The notes below the pieces were generated by a model. That model made no database searches and was not told the DNA's origin. It saw nothing but the letters and a program-made list of their open reading frames with translations. 57,794 nt of DNA from Syntrophus sp. (in: bacteria) (lineage in GTDB: Bacteria > Desulfobacterota > Syntrophia > Syntrophales > UBA8958): positions 1-57,794 of the forward strand of contig JANXZC010000034.1 in the NCBI GenBank assembly GCA_025355725.1, given 5' to 3'. How positions within the stretch are numbered: the stretch's first letter is position 1; each line of letters opens with the position of its first letter. This document shows positions 26,048 through 35,229 of the stretch, in pieces. The position numbers and the translations under genes are program-made.

Positions 26048-27713
26048 AAACAACGACATCTCGAACATCCCCCAGGCGACAACCGTACCCCACAAGCGGG
26101 CAAGATTCTCGGTGATCTGGATCATTCCCATCATCGCCGCCCTGGTCGGCATCGGCATCGCGGTGCAACGGTTTCTGAATGAAGGACCGACAATTACGAT
26201 CATCTTCAAAGTAGCCGAGGGCATCGAGGCCGGCAAGACGTTCGTCAAGTACAAGGACGTCAACATCGGCCAAGTTACGAAGGTAAGCCTCTCGGATGAC
26301 TATTCCCAGGTCGTCGTGACGGCAAAGATCGCCAAAAATGCAAGGAATCTCATGGTCAAAGACACCAAGTTCTGGGTCATGCAACCGCGCATCACCTTGA
26401 GCGGTGTTTCCGGCATGAGCACCTTGCTATCGGGAAATTATATCGGACTGGAAGCTGGAAAATCAACGGAAAAACAAAGGGAATTTAAAGGTCTCGATAC
26501 GCCCCCGATCATCATGAGCACGGAGCCGGGACGGCAGTTCTTAATGAAGGCGGATAACCTCGGCTCCCTGGGTTTCGGCTCCCCTGTTTATTACCGACGC
26601 CTGAATGTCGGCCAGGTCGTCGGCTATGATCTGGCTAAAGACGGCAAATCGGTCGATATCAAGGTCTTCGTGAATGCGCCCTACGACAAACATGTAAACA
26701 AAGGCACCAGGTTCTGGCAGGCGAGCGGCATCGACATCTCAATGGGGGCAAACGGGTTTACCGTCCATACCCAATCATTGGCGGCACTACTCGCCGGCGG
26801 CATTGCCTTCGAGACACCCCCTTTCTCCCAGACTGCGGAACAGGCAGCAGAAAACACCGTCTTCCTCCTCTTTGACAACCGGGAAATGGCGACGACAAAT
26901 CAAGACATGGAGGCTGATCCTTATGTGCTCATATTCCATGAATCATTAAGGGGGCTATCCGTCGGCGCTCCCGTTACTTACCTTGGCCTCGATATTGGCG
27001 AAGTAAAGCAAGTCGGTTTTCATTACGATCCGGTCGCTCGTACACTCAAACCCCGAGTGCTGATCGTATATTATCGGGATCTCTTCCTCTCACGAGCTGA
27101 CAATCGCCAACTTCTCAAGCTGAACAGGAGCCGGCCGACCACGCTTCAGGAGCGTCACGGCAATATGCAGCATCTGATCGATCAGGGGTTGCGGGCGCAA
27201 CTACGCCTCGGCAATCTGGTCACGGGGCAACTTTATATCGCCTTCGATTACTTCCCCCGCGCTCCCAAGGTCGAGGTCGACTGGGGAAGTGACCCCCCGC
27301 AACTGCCGGTAATGCCGAGCGGCCTGGCGGAATTTCAGCTAAAGGTCACCAACATACTTGATAAAATTGAGAAAATCCCCTTTGACGATATCGGCAAAGA
27401 CGCGAAGAAGGCAATTGCCACCCTTGATGAAACGCTAAAAGACGCTAAGAAGATCCTGGGACGTATCGATACGGAGATAGTACCGGAAGCGAAAACGACG
27501 CTGGAAAACTTGAAACGGGCGGTTGCCGCGGCAGAGCGCGCGCTGGTCAATGCCGACAAGACGTTGGTCGGGCCGGATGCGCCGGCAAATCAAGAACTGC
27601 GGGAGGCTTTGCAAGAGATATCCAGCGCCGCCCGCGCCTTGAAGGTATTTGTTGAATACATGGACAGCCACCCGGAAGCATTTATTCGCGGTAAAACGCA
27701 GGAGAAACCATGA
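26040..27713 (+). CDS. pqiB: PqiB-like protein with three MCE domains
   Basis: A 557-residue MCE protein with an N-terminal membrane anchor (FSVIWIIPIIAALVGIGIAV) and three MCE domains. Their repeated landmarks are VKYKDVNIGQVTKVSLSDD, LGFGSPVYYRRLNVGQVVGY and SVGAPVTYLGLDIGEVKQVG. A helical C-terminus (about residues 450-557) follows. PqiB-type proteins stack into a tunnel that reaches across the periplasm and moves lipids without an ATPase of their own. The gene sits between the split PqiA pair and a PqiC lipoprotein, the standard pqiABC order. Confidence 0.94.
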   Translation: MSENNDISNIPQATTVPHKRARFSVIWIIPIIAALVGIGIAVQRFLNEGPTITIIFKVAEGIEAGKTFVKYKDVNIGQVTKVSLSDDYSQVVVTAKIAKNARNLMVKDTKFWVMQPRITLSGVSGMSTLLSGNYIGLEAGKSTEKQREFKGLDTPPIIMSTEPGRQFLMKADNLGSLGFGSPVYYRRLNVGQVVGYDLAKDGKSVDIKVFVNAPYDKHVNKGTRFWQASGIDISMGANGFTVHTQSLAALLAGGIAFETPPFSQTAEQAAENTVFLLFDNREMATTNQDMEADPYVLIFHESLRGLSVGAPVTYLGLDIGEVKQVGFHYDPVARTLKPRVLIVYYRDLFLSRADNRQLLKLNRSRPTTLQERHGNMQHLIDQGLRAQLRLGNLVTGQLYIAFDYFPRAPKVEVDWGSDPPQLPVMPSGLAEFQLKVTNILDKIEKIPFDDIGKDAKKAIATLDETLKDAKKILGRIDTEIVPEAKTTLENLKRAVAAAERALVNADKTLVGPDAPANQELREALQEISSAARALKVFVEYMDSHPEAFIRGKTQEKP

Positions 27714-28324
27714 TGAAAAAGTTCACAGTCGTTATGATCCTGTGCGCCCTGGCCGTGCTTACGGTCGGATGCGCATCCACATCAACGCGATTATACACGC
27801 TCAGCCCCACTGCAAAACCGGTGACAGAGACGTTAATCCTCACAATCACCGTAGGTCCCGTGTCCTTACCGGCAGCCGTCGATCGCCCCCAACTTGTGCT
27901 GAGCCCTGCCCCCAATCAGGTTTCCATCGACGAATTCAACCGCTGGGCCTCACCTCTGAAAAGCGACATCGCCCGCGTCGTAGCCGAGAATCTTTCCCTG
28001 CTCCTGGGCTCGCCTTATGTCTCCGTATTTCCCCAGTCCGTATCCGTATCTCCATCCTACCGTGTCGTCATCGATGTAATGCGTTTTGAATCCGTCCCGG
28101 GAGAGACGGCCAAGCTGAGCGCCATCTGGTCGGTACGGTCAACAGCAGACGGACAATCACAAGGGGGTAGCACGACATTGGCCGAACCAGTCCGGGAAAA
28201 TTCCTACGCCGCCCTGATCGCCGCCCATAGCAGGATGCTGGGTGGTTTGAGCAGCGACATTGCGGCGGCCATCCGCACGCTGGCGGCGGCCGGTCGGAAA
28301 GGAAACCCCGAGGTTGCTAAATAG
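27710..28324 (+). CDS. pqiC: PqiC-type outer-membrane lipoprotein
   Basis: A 204-residue lipoprotein with a signal peptide and lipobox LTVGC. Family landmarks are TRLYTLSPTAK, VGPVSLPAAVDRPQLVL and FNRWASPLKSDIARVVAENL. It is the last gene of the pqi cluster and overlaps the PqiB stop by four bases; a second ATG is one codon in. In known systems PqiC forms a ring under the outer membrane at the end of the PqiB tunnel. The paralogue at 8489-9091 shares the same motifs. Confidence 0.93.
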   Translation: MMKKFTVVMILCALAVLTVGCASTSTRLYTLSPTAKPVTETLILTITVGPVSLPAAVDRPQLVLSPAPNQVSIDEFNRWASPLKSDIARVVAENLSLLLGSPYVSVFPQSVSVSPSYRVVIDVMRFESVPGETAKLSAIWSVRSTADGQSQGGSTTLAEPVRENSYAALIAAHSRMLGGLSSDIAAAIRTLAAAGRKGNPEVAK

Positions 28325-28365
28325 ACGGAGATGGCAAGGGGTCGGAAATACTGCTTACGCCAGCA

Positions 28366-29481
28366 TTACGAATAAATGAGTTCATAACTGACGGACCTTC
28401 CCTTTCCGATCCGTTTCAACACCCCCAGTTGATGGAGTTGATCCAGTTCCCTGTATGCGGTAGCCGGGCTGACCTTTGCGATTGAGGCATATTTCCGGGT
28501 CGTCAGGTTCCCTTCAAATCCACCCGGTTCATCTAGAACACGGTTAATCACCTTGAGTTGCCGCTCCGTCAGCGGCGTTTGGAGATGTTGTTGCCAAAAC
28601 CGCACCTTCGCAGCTACTTCGCCAAGAACCGTCGCTGAGTGCTCAACGGCCCTTTTGAAACAGTCCAGGAACCAGAGCAGCCATTCGGTGACATTACCGC
28701 TCCTTTTTGATGTTTTTTCCAGAATTCGATAATAATCGTCCCGATCGACCATGATCTGCGCCGATAAGCTGTAATAGCGGATTCGCTGCCCGTCGTCCTG
28801 CGCCAACGCCATATCCGTCAAGGCACGGGCGATTCTGCCGTTGCCGTCATCAAAGGGATGGATGGCTACAAACAAGAAATGGGCAATGGCCGCTCTGACG
28901 ATACCCTCCAAGGCGCCTTGGCTGTCTTTCCACCAGAGAAGGAAGCGGTTCATTTCCAAGTCTATTCTGTCTGCGGGCGGCGCTTCGTAGTGGATTATTT
29001 CCTTGCCGAGCGGCCCGGATACCACCTGCAGCGCCTCCGCGCTTTTGCGCCATGAACCAACTTGTATCTTGTGAAGACCGGAATAGCCCGTTGGGAAAAG
29101 GGAGGCCTGCCATCCCCACAGGCGCGTAGGCGTCAGCGGTTCTGCATGATTCCGGGTGGCGTCGAAAAGTATTGCCATCAGGTCGTCTATACGCCGATCG
29201 ACGGGAAGACCGGCAGCGGGAAGGCCCAGTTTGCGGGCAACGGATGAACGTACAGAGCGTACATCCAGGGATTCTCCTTCAATTGCCGAGGTTTTCAGGA
29301 TTTCTTCTGTAAAAAATGCCGCTTGAACTTGATTCTCCAAATCAAAACCAATAGAACTGACGGCATGGAGAAGTCCTCCCTGCAATTGGCGGCATACACC
29401 CAGAGAAGAGAGGAGCGCCTCCGCGTTCCACGTCAATTGGGGCCAATCAGGCTGCTGCCATACATATTGATTTGATTTCAT
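28366..29481 (-). CDS. Fic-domain protein with built-in inhibitory motif and winged helix
   Basis: A 371-residue Fic protein. The catalytic motif HPFDDGNGRIAR (His208) is canonical for AMP transfer from ATP to a hydroxyl side chain of a target protein. The sequence TSAIEG at residues 64-69 matches the autoinhibitory (S/T)xxxE(G/N) motif, which places it in the class where the inhibitory helix is N-terminal in the same chain. The C-terminal 60 residues (TTRKYASIAKVSPATAYREL) look like a winged-helix DNA-binding domain, suggesting autoregulation. It is convergent with pqiC and stands alone; no antitoxin gene is adjacent, which fits self-inhibition. Confidence 0.94.
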   Translation of the reverse strand: MKSNQYVWQQPDWPQLTWNAEALLSSLGVCRQLQGGLLHAVSSIGFDLENQVQAAFFTEEILKTSAIEGESLDVRSVRSSVARKLGLPAAGLPVDRRIDDLMAILFDATRNHAEPLTPTRLWGWQASLFPTGYSGLHKIQVGSWRKSAEALQVVSGPLGKEIIHYEAPPADRIDLEMNRFLLWWKDSQGALEGIVRAAIAHFLFVAIHPFDDGNGRIARALTDMALAQDDGQRIRYYSLSAQIMVDRDDYYRILEKTSKRSGNVTEWLLWFLDCFKRAVEHSATVLGEVAAKVRFWQQHLQTPLTERQLKVINRVLDEPGGFEGNLTTRKYASIAKVSPATAYRELDQLHQLGVLKRIGKGRSVSYELIYS

Positions 29482-29566
29482 CGCCTAATCAATTCACGTT
29501 ATGATACGATTAGCGGTTATTATCACATCATGCCAAAGAATAGCAATGGCCTTTCAGACGTATATT

Positions 29567-30190
29567 TCAAGGCAGCATCATACCTATCAGGAACGTTATG
29601 ATAGAGCGGAATACTCGAATTACCGGGTCTAATGCGCCAAAGAACAATAATCCGATGATAATGAAAAATCCATAGGGTTCAAGTTTGGACAGGGCGTATT
29701 GCATCCTTTCTGAAACAAAGCCCATGAGGATTTTCGATCCATCGAGTGGCGGTATGGGGATCAGGTTGAAGGCGGCCAAGATAATGTTGATCTGAGCAGT
29801 GTAATAAAGGGCTTTGGCGGTGACGCTGGACGGCATAGGTTGTAATATCTGGGACAAGAGTATTGCTATAAAAGCGATCGCTATGTTGGCAATAATACCC
29901 GCTGAGGAAACCAGTATCAGTCCTTGCCGATAATTGCGGATGTTGCCAAGATCAACCGGAACAGGCCTGGCCCATCCAAAACCGGCAAGAAAAAGCATCA
30001 GCGTACCGATCGGATCAAGATGCTTCAGGGGATTCAGAGTCAATCTGCCCATCATTTTCGCTGTTGGATCACCCATTTTGGATGCAACCCACCCATGTGC
30101 AAGTTCATGAAGGATGATAGAGTAGAGTAGTGGTATGGCAATCAGAATAAAAGTTGTCGGATCGGAAATCAGTAGATTGAGTAGTCCCAT
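29567..30190 (-). CDS. Site-2-type M50 membrane metalloprotease
   Basis: A 207-residue membrane protein of peptidase family M50. The zinc site HELAHG lies in the first helix region ([20 protein letters not shown]), and the third ligand is in [17 protein letters not shown]. About five hydrophobic segments are visible. It is the short Rv-type M50 form without PDZ or CBS domains, as found in many bacteria and archaea. Substrate unknown. The start ATG begins [10 protein letters not shown]; it stands alone between the Fic gene and a degenerate region. Confidence 0.92.
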   Translation of the reverse strand: MGLLNLLISDPTTFILIAIPLLYSIILHELAHGWVASKMGDPTAKMMGRLTLNPLKHLDPIGTLMLFLAGFGWARPVPVDLGNIRNYRQGLILVSSAGIIANIAIAFIAILLSQILQPMPSSVTAKALYYTAQINIILAAFNLIPIPPLDGSKILMGFVSERMQYALSKLEPYGFFIIIGLLFFGALDPVIRVFRSIITFLIGMMLP

Positions 30191-30328
30191 AATGGCAAAA
30201 TGAATACTAGATAAAAATAATCTGCTTGTTAAACCGGCGCATGGTAGCTGCGCCTGGTTGATGATAATTTCCCGCTTCCTACCTTGGAGCGCTTATATAA
30301 TCTCTGATCCATTTTGTATATCGTTATT

Positions 30329-30496
30329 TCAGATAATAAAAAACCTGGTTTGCAAACCGTTGTCAAAAACAATCCATTGGACTTTTCTGAGGTTTTGACT
30401 ATAACGGGATGCAAAATGTAACTTTTCCAACCATTCCGGATCGCCAAGGACCTGCCGGATCTTGGCCAGGTGACGGTGCTTATGGGTGGCGTCAAC
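30329..30496 (-). pseudogene. Possible gene fragment without a start codon
   Basis: Within the 363-bp gap between the protease and the radical SAM gene, the minus strand has an open frame of 55 codons starting directly after a TAA. It reads HKHRHLAKIRQVLGDPEWLE and ends LQTRFFII before a TGA. The composition looks like real protein, but there is no ATG, GTG or ribosome site at its head. I do not recognise the family. It may be the 3-prime end of a decayed gene. The rest of the gap holds nothing I can identify. Confidence 0.3.
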
Positions 30497-30553
30497 TTAC
30501 AGATGGACCCTCATTGTGCATGATTGTTGGGATTACTCCAAGAAGGCGGAACC

Positions 30554-32203
30554 ATGAAACTGGTCCTGGCGGCCATTCACATCAAACCATCACCCCGGGC
30601 CATGCCCCTGGGCCCCGCCATGCTCGCGGCGGTGCTTAGGAGGGCTTTCGGGGATGAGATCCATACCCGCATCCTGAATCTCTTTATGGATCAAACGGCG
30701 GGCGAGTGCGCGGATCGAATCCTCGCATCGGATCCGGACCATGTCGGGTTTTCGATGTATGTCTGGAACCGCGACCTGACCCTGGAGATTGCCTCGCTCC
30801 TGAAACAACGGCGACCGGGCCTCGTCACCTTCGTAGGAGGGGCCGAAGCCACGGCGGATCAAGTGAGCGTCCTGGGCGATCCCGCGATGGATTTCGTCCT
30901 GATGGGTGAAGGGGAGGAGCTCATCGTCGAGAGCTTGGGCCGCCTCCTCAAGGGAGCGACACCCCAAGAGATCGCCGCCTCCGCAAAACCGATCCCCGTG
31001 AAGGATCTCGCCACCCTGCCCTCCCCGTTCCTTGATGGCACGCTAAGGCTGGCCGACTACGGCGGCGCACTCTGGGAATTGTCCCGGGGCTGCCCTTTCA
31101 CCTGCGATTTCTGTTTTGAATCCCGCGGCACAGCGGGCATCCGCAGGGTTCCCATGGACCGGGTGGAAGCCGAGTTGGATCTCTTCGCCGCCAGCGGAAT
31201 CAGCGAGGTCTTCGTACTGGACCCCACCTTCAACTATCACAAGGCCAACGCGAAGAAGGTGCTGCGCCTCATTGCGGTGAAGGCCCCGGATATCCACTTC
31301 TTCTTCGAGATTCGCAGCGAGTTCATCGACCGGGAAATGGCCGGACTCTTCGCAGCCATCCGGTGCTCCTTGCAGATCGGCCTGCAGAGCGCCCATGACC
31401 AGGTGCTCCGGAACATCAGCCGCAGCTTTGATCCCGCAGCTTTCGAGGCCAAGATTCTCCTCCTTCACAATGCTGACGTCACCTACGGCTTCGACCTCAT
31501 CTACGGGTTGCCCGGCGACTCCCTGGAAGGCTTCCGCGCCAGCCTGGATTTCGCCATGAGCCTTGTCCCCAATCACATAGACGTCTTCCGCCTCGCCGTC
31601 CTCCCGGGCACCCGCCTGGCCGAAACCGCACCGGCGCTGAATCTGGAATACGAGGCGTCAAACCCCTATCATGTAATCGCCTCACCGACCTTCAGCGGGG
31701 AGGACATGGCGCTGGCCGCGCGGATCGCTCACGGCTGCGATGTCCTCTACAACCAAGGCAAGGCCGTGCCCTGGTTCGGCATCATCCTGGAAGCCCTGGA
31801 AATGTCGCCGGCAGAGATGTTCGAGCGCTTCGCCACCTGGCTGGAAGCCCACCCCTCCGAAGATCTCACCCAAACCCAACGGGATTTCATTGGCTCCCTC
31901 TTCGAGGAAGGGGGTGATTCCCTGCTGGGAAGCATCACCGCAGACATCATCAGCTACTTCGGCTATTCTGCAGAGCTGATGGATGACCGGCCGATGGAGT
32001 CGGACCGCCACGATCCGCCTTCCCGCCGCGTGGCCTTCAACCATGATCCCATAGATCTGCTGGCGCAGATGGAGGCCGGAACGATCAGCCTGGAGGAACT
32101 CGCCCTCACCCTGCCGGGGAAGGCCTGCGATGCAGTGCTTTCTATAAGTGGCGGAACGATCCGTATCGAGACTCTGCACGTGCCACAGGCCGGGCGCCGC
32201 TAG
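30554..32203 (+). CDS. B12-binding radical SAM protein with DUF4080
   Basis: A 549-residue protein. Residues 1 to about 140 resemble a cobalamin-binding Rossmann domain (VGFSMYVWNRDLTLEIASLL, VTFVGGAEATADQ). Residues about 165-360 are a radical SAM core with the cluster motif CPFTCDFCFES, and the C-terminal part looks like DUF4080. Such enzymes use a 4Fe-4S cluster and S-adenosylmethionine for radical chemistry such as methyl transfer to unactivated carbon; the substrate is unknown. The ATG at 30554 is chosen over one ten codons earlier because AAGGCGG lies before it and the B12 domain starts immediately. It stands alone. Confidence 0.9.
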   Translation: MKLVLAAIHIKPSPRAMPLGPAMLAAVLRRAFGDEIHTRILNLFMDQTAGECADRILASDPDHVGFSMYVWNRDLTLEIASLLKQRRPGLVTFVGGAEATADQVSVLGDPAMDFVLMGEGEELIVESLGRLLKGATPQEIAASAKPIPVKDLATLPSPFLDGTLRLADYGGALWELSRGCPFTCDFCFESRGTAGIRRVPMDRVEAELDLFAASGISEVFVLDPTFNYHKANAKKVLRLIAVKAPDIHFFFEIRSEFIDREMAGLFAAIRCSLQIGLQSAHDQVLRNISRSFDPAAFEAKILLLHNADVTYGFDLIYGLPGDSLEGFRASLDFAMSLVPNHIDVFRLAVLPGTRLAETAPALNLEYEASNPYHVIASPTFSGEDMALAARIAHGCDVLYNQGKAVPWFGIILEALEMSPAEMFERFATWLEAHPSEDLTQTQRDFIGSLFEEGGDSLLGSITADIISYFGYSAELMDDRPMESDRHDPPSRRVAFNHDPIDLLAQMEAGTISLEELALTLPGKACDAVLSISGGTIRIETLHVPQAGRR

Positions 32204-32286
32204 AACCACCGGCCCCTGCGTTTTGATGTGCTCACAAGCATGGGCTGGCCGCAGGTTCCACAAGGGATGGGTTCGGTGCGTGTGAA

Positions 32287-32304
32287 GGGAGGCAGGTGCC
32301 TCCC
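32287..32304. repeat. Short perfect palindrome after the radical SAM gene
   Basis: GGGAGGCA-GG-TGCCTCCC forms an 8-bp perfect inverted repeat, 83 bp downstream of the radical SAM stop. No T-run follows. It may stabilise the transcript end. The rest of the 206-bp gap is unremarkable. Confidence 0.35.
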
Positions 32305-32409
32305 CCCAGGCATGATCGGAAAATATCTGAAATGAAATTTGGCTGCTTCTGAACCGGCTAGGCATCGTCCAGGAAGGATCTCATAGCCGGTACATGTTTT
32401 ATTACTTTT

Positions 32410-33003
32410 TTACTTCTTGGACTTGGCGTCCTGCGCGGCGTAGTAGTAGTCAAACTCCTGCACGGCAATCACGCCGTCGCCGTTTTTGTCAATATCTTTA
32501 AACTGTTTCTTCGCCGCCGCCAGGAATTCATCCATGGTCAGCTTCCCGTCCTTGTTGGTATCCATATCACTGTAACGGGCCACCCAAAAGGCTACGCACT
32601 CATCCTTCGAGATTTTGCCGTCCTTGTTGGCAGCGATTTTCTTCATCGGTTTCGCCTTCGCCTTTTTCGGGACCTTGGCGTCGGGGCCGCAATAGTAGGC
32701 GACAAACTCCTGGGCCACCAGGGTGCTGTCCTTGTTGGCATCCATGCTGCTGAACTGCTGCTTCGTACTGGCCTCGAATTCGGCGGCCATGATCTTGCCG
32801 TCCTTATTGGCGTCGATGTCAGCGAAACGTCCCTTCCAGTAGGCGTCATATTCCGCCACGGTTATGATGCCGTCGCCGTTGGTGTCGATCTTGGCAAACG
32901 CCGTCTGCGTAACAACGGGCGACTTCCCCTGGGCCATGGCGACTCCCAGACCAACTGCCAGGACCAGCATGACAACCAATCCCATTCCCCATACCTTTTT
33001 CAT
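32410..33003 (-). CDS. Exported EF-hand protein with six EF-hand-like loops
   Basis: A 197-residue protein with a signal peptide (MGLVVMLVLAVGLGVAMAQG). It then carries a string of calcium-binding EF-hand loops: DTNGDGIITVAEYD, DANKDGKIMAAEFE, DANKDSTLVAQEFV, ANKDGKISKDECV, DTNKDGKLTMDEFL and DKNGDGVIAVQEF. The first, second, fifth and sixth have all expected acidic ligands; the third and fourth are weaker. It is lysine-rich between loops. The likely role is periplasmic or extracellular calcium binding, with partner unknown. A separate small exported gene lies upstream on the same strand, with a long hairpin between them. Confidence 0.93.
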   Translation of the reverse strand: MKKVWGMGLVVMLVLAVGLGVAMAQGKSPVVTQTAFAKIDTNGDGIITVAEYDAYWKGRFADIDANKDGKIMAAEFEASTKQQFSSMDANKDSTLVAQEFVAYYCGPDAKVPKKAKAKPMKKIAANKDGKISKDECVAFWVARYSDMDTNKDGKLTMDEFLAAAKKQFKDIDKNGDGVIAVQEFDYYYAAQDAKSKK

Positions 33004-33092
33004 AACATTCCTCCTTGAAATTCCACCATCGCGGTTATGACTGCCCTACTAACATCCCTGCCCAAAATGGGCACAACGAAGCATGAAAATCA

Positions 33093-33130
33093 CCCCTTAC
33101 TCCCCCTTTGCCAAAGGGGGCGGTAAGGGG
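33093..33130. terminator. Long dispersed palindrome acting as candidate terminator
   Basis: CCCCTTAC...GTAAGGGG forms an outer 8-bp stem and CCCCCTTT...AAAGGGGG an inner one, with only a small bulge between. It starts 23 bp after the stop of the duplicated exported protein gene. A short T-rich stretch follows on both strands. It belongs to the same C/G-rich palindrome family as 12154-12175, 17252-17272 and 42922-42942. Confidence 0.55.
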
Positions 33131-33152
33131 CACTGATTTTTATATAAATACT

Positions 33153-33740
33153 TTACTTCTTGGGGGCCTCAACAACTATTGCCAGGGCCTCGGTGTACCG
33201 GACTACAATATCATCACCCTTCTTCAGAGCTTTGAGCCCCTTGACTTTCTTGTCGACCTTCATGGTTTTGGTCTCGCCGGCAGGAGTGGTAATCGTCACG
33301 GTGCCTTTCTTGGCGTCCACAGCGTCAATCTTGGCTTTGAGGACGATGGTATCCGTCACGAGCACACCCGGCTTGGAGCCTTTGGGCGCCAGGGTCACAG
33401 TTCTGACTTCTTCGCCGCCGGCCGGAGCTCCGGCCTTCTGGAGGTAAACCGCCAGGGCTTCCACGAAGGTGACCTTAAGCAGGTCTCCCACTTTGATCTG
33501 GTCGAAATTCCTGACCTCGGGCCCGCAGGTAATGGTCTTGGACTTGCCGTCCATCTCGAGGGTCACCGTCCGCTTGGCCGCGTCGATGGCCGTCACTTTC
33601 GCCGTCGCCTTAACGGTGTCAACCACCACGGCTCCCGGCTCTCCTGCCGGTTTCTTTGCCGCCTTATCGGCCGCAAACGCGAACTGCGTACCCACCGCCA
33701 GTATCGCGGCCATTGCTAATACAATAAATCTTTTCTTCAT
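33153..33740 (-). CDS. Exported protein with two copies of an OB-like beta domain
   Basis: A 195-residue protein with a clear signal peptide (FIVLAMAAILAVGTQFAFA). The mature part is an internal duplication. The first copy is VVVDTVKATAKVTAIDAAKR to LLKVTFVEALAVYL, and the second is VLVTDTIVLKAKIDAVDAKK to IVVRYTEALAIVV. Each copy is about 65 residues of alternating hydrophobic strands with a G-D/E-D turn (KVGDLLKVTFVEA, KKGDDIVVRYTEA). This pattern is common in small periplasmic proteins of unknown function. I cannot assign a role. It ends in a Pro-Lys-Lys tail. Confidence 0.85.
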   Translation of the reverse strand: MKKRFIVLAMAAILAVGTQFAFAADKAAKKPAGEPGAVVVDTVKATAKVTAIDAAKRTVTLEMDGKSKTITCGPEVRNFDQIKVGDLLKVTFVEALAVYLQKAGAPAGGEEVRTVTLAPKGSKPGVLVTDTIVLKAKIDAVDAKKGTVTITTPAGETKTMKVDKKVKGLKALKKGDDIVVRYTEALAIVVEAPKK

Positions 33741-33963
33741 TTACTACCTCCTGTTGGTAAATTTTCTCACGGGCAATCCCGCGGAGTCTATCTTGAATGG
33801 TTTTGCCGCAGTCTGCAAGTCAACACTGTCGGCTACTTCTCTTGATAACATATAACTTATTCAAGGCCGGACATTAAAAGGTCCAGTCCTTCATGTCAAG
33901 GAAATACTGCCCGCGACAGGGAAACGCGCAAGCTACATAGCGCCTGCACGATCATTTATGGTG

Positions 33964-34278
33964 CTATCTGTTATCTTCATAAACGAAGGAATCATCAGGG
34001 ATCGCAGTGGCCGGTCCCCAGCCATACCCAAGCCCTTTCATACAGTCATTCATTCGACCTGTAACGGCAGCTTCATCCAGCGGCTTTCCCGCATCGGCCT
34101 TGAACTTAGCCAAATCATCCTCACACTGCAACTTGTCATTCTGAAAGTTCAACGGCGCCTTCTGGTCATGATGATACCAGACATAACTGGTGCAACCGCT
34201 GAAGCTAATCAGCGAAAAAACGATGATTAACCCGATTAAAATACCCTTTGCCGAGATACGATTTCCATAAGACCGCAT
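33964..34278 (-). CDS. Small lipoprotein of unknown function
   Basis: A 104-residue protein with a signal peptide and lipobox SFSGC (Cys near residue 28). The mature part is about 76 residues: YVWYHHDQKAPLNFQNDKLQ and a C-terminal segment with CMKGLGYGW. Two further cysteines (in LQCEDDLA and DCMKGLGY) could form a disulfide. The Cys spacing with CMKGLGY resembles small lipoproteins seen in many proteobacteria. The ATG at 34278 is preferred over a GTG two codons upstream, since GGGAGG lies five bases before it. It precedes the 223-bp gap before the duplicated exported protein, in which I see no gene. Confidence 0.75.
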   Translation of the reverse strand: MRSYGNRISAKGILIGLIIVFSLISFSGCTSYVWYHHDQKAPLNFQNDKLQCEDDLAKFKADAGKPLDEAAVTGRMNDCMKGLGYGWGPATAIPDDSFVYEDNR

Positions 34279-34321
34279 ATCCACCTCCCTTTAAAAAAGC
34301 TTTTGTACTGCCCTGTGACGA

Positions 34322-35209
34322 TTATTGATCGTAACCAAATTCCTTAACCAGTCGCTCGCTGTGCGTCCAGTCCTTTTGAACCCGCACAAACAACTCGAGG
34401 AATATCTTGGTGGCAAAAAAATGTTCCATATCGAGACGGGCCGCCGTCCCGATCCTTTTCATCATAGATCCTTTCTGGCCGATAAGGATCTTTTTCTGGG
34501 AATCCCGTTCCACATGAATGGTGGCCTGGATGCGGATCAGATCCTTCCCTTCCACTTCCTGGAAGGACTCTACGACGACAGCCGTCGCATAAGGTATTTC
34601 GCGGTGTGTCAAAAGAAGTATTTTTTCTCTGACAATCTCAGCGGCGATAAATCTTTCCGAGCGGTCGGTGAGCATGTCTTCGGGGAAGTAGGGTGGTCCC
34701 TCGGGGAGGAGATCCTGGATTTCCTGAAGGAGGGCCGGGACGCCGTCGCCGGTCCGGGCGCAAACGGGAAAGAACGCATGGAAGGGAAAGGCCAGGCGAG
34801 CTTCTTCAATAAGAGGTAGGAGCGTGTCTTTTATGACAAGATCGATCTTGTTGATTACCAGGATCGCCCGTTGATGATAAGGTGCGAGAGATTCGAACAA
34901 GGCCAGGTCATCGGGGTAAATACGGTTGCCAGCCTCAATAAGCACCATGAGGACATCGACATCGCCAAAAACATTTCTGGCTGTTTTCACCATGGCTGTA
35001 TTCAGGGGCTTATGGGGATCATGAATCCCCGGGGTGTCCAAGAAAATCATCTGTCCATCGACAAGATGCTTGATCCCCATGATCTTGTTTCTCGTTGTTT
35101 GCGGTTTGGGGCTCGTGATGGCAATGGTTTCCCCCATGATGCTGTTGAGAAGCGTTGATTTGCCGACATTCGGTCTGCCCACGATGCCGATGAAGCCCGA
35201 TTTGAACAT
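34322..35209 (-). CDS. era: GTPase Era
   Basis: A 295-residue GTPase of normal Era length. The G motifs are GRPNVGKST (G1), DTPGI (G3) and NKID (G4). The effector segment around TRNKIMGI and the C-terminal KH domain (KKILIGQKGSMMKRIGTAAR) are intact. Era binds the 3-prime end of 16S rRNA and assists small-subunit maturation. It is the last gene of the mtaB-rnc-radical SAM-era run and lies 20 bp after the radical SAM stop. Confidence 0.97.
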   Translation of the reverse strand: MFKSGFIGIVGRPNVGKSTLLNSIMGETIAITSPKPQTTRNKIMGIKHLVDGQMIFLDTPGIHDPHKPLNTAMVKTARNVFGDVDVLMVLIEAGNRIYPDDLALFESLAPYHQRAILVINKIDLVIKDTLLPLIEEARLAFPFHAFFPVCARTGDGVPALLQEIQDLLPEGPPYFPEDMLTDRSERFIAAEIVREKILLLTHREIPYATAVVVESFQEVEGKDLIRIQATIHVERDSQKKILIGQKGSMMKRIGTAARLDMEHFFATKIFLELFVRVQKDWTHSERLVKEFGYDQ

Positions 35210-35229
35210 GCTTATTTTCCCTCGTCCTT

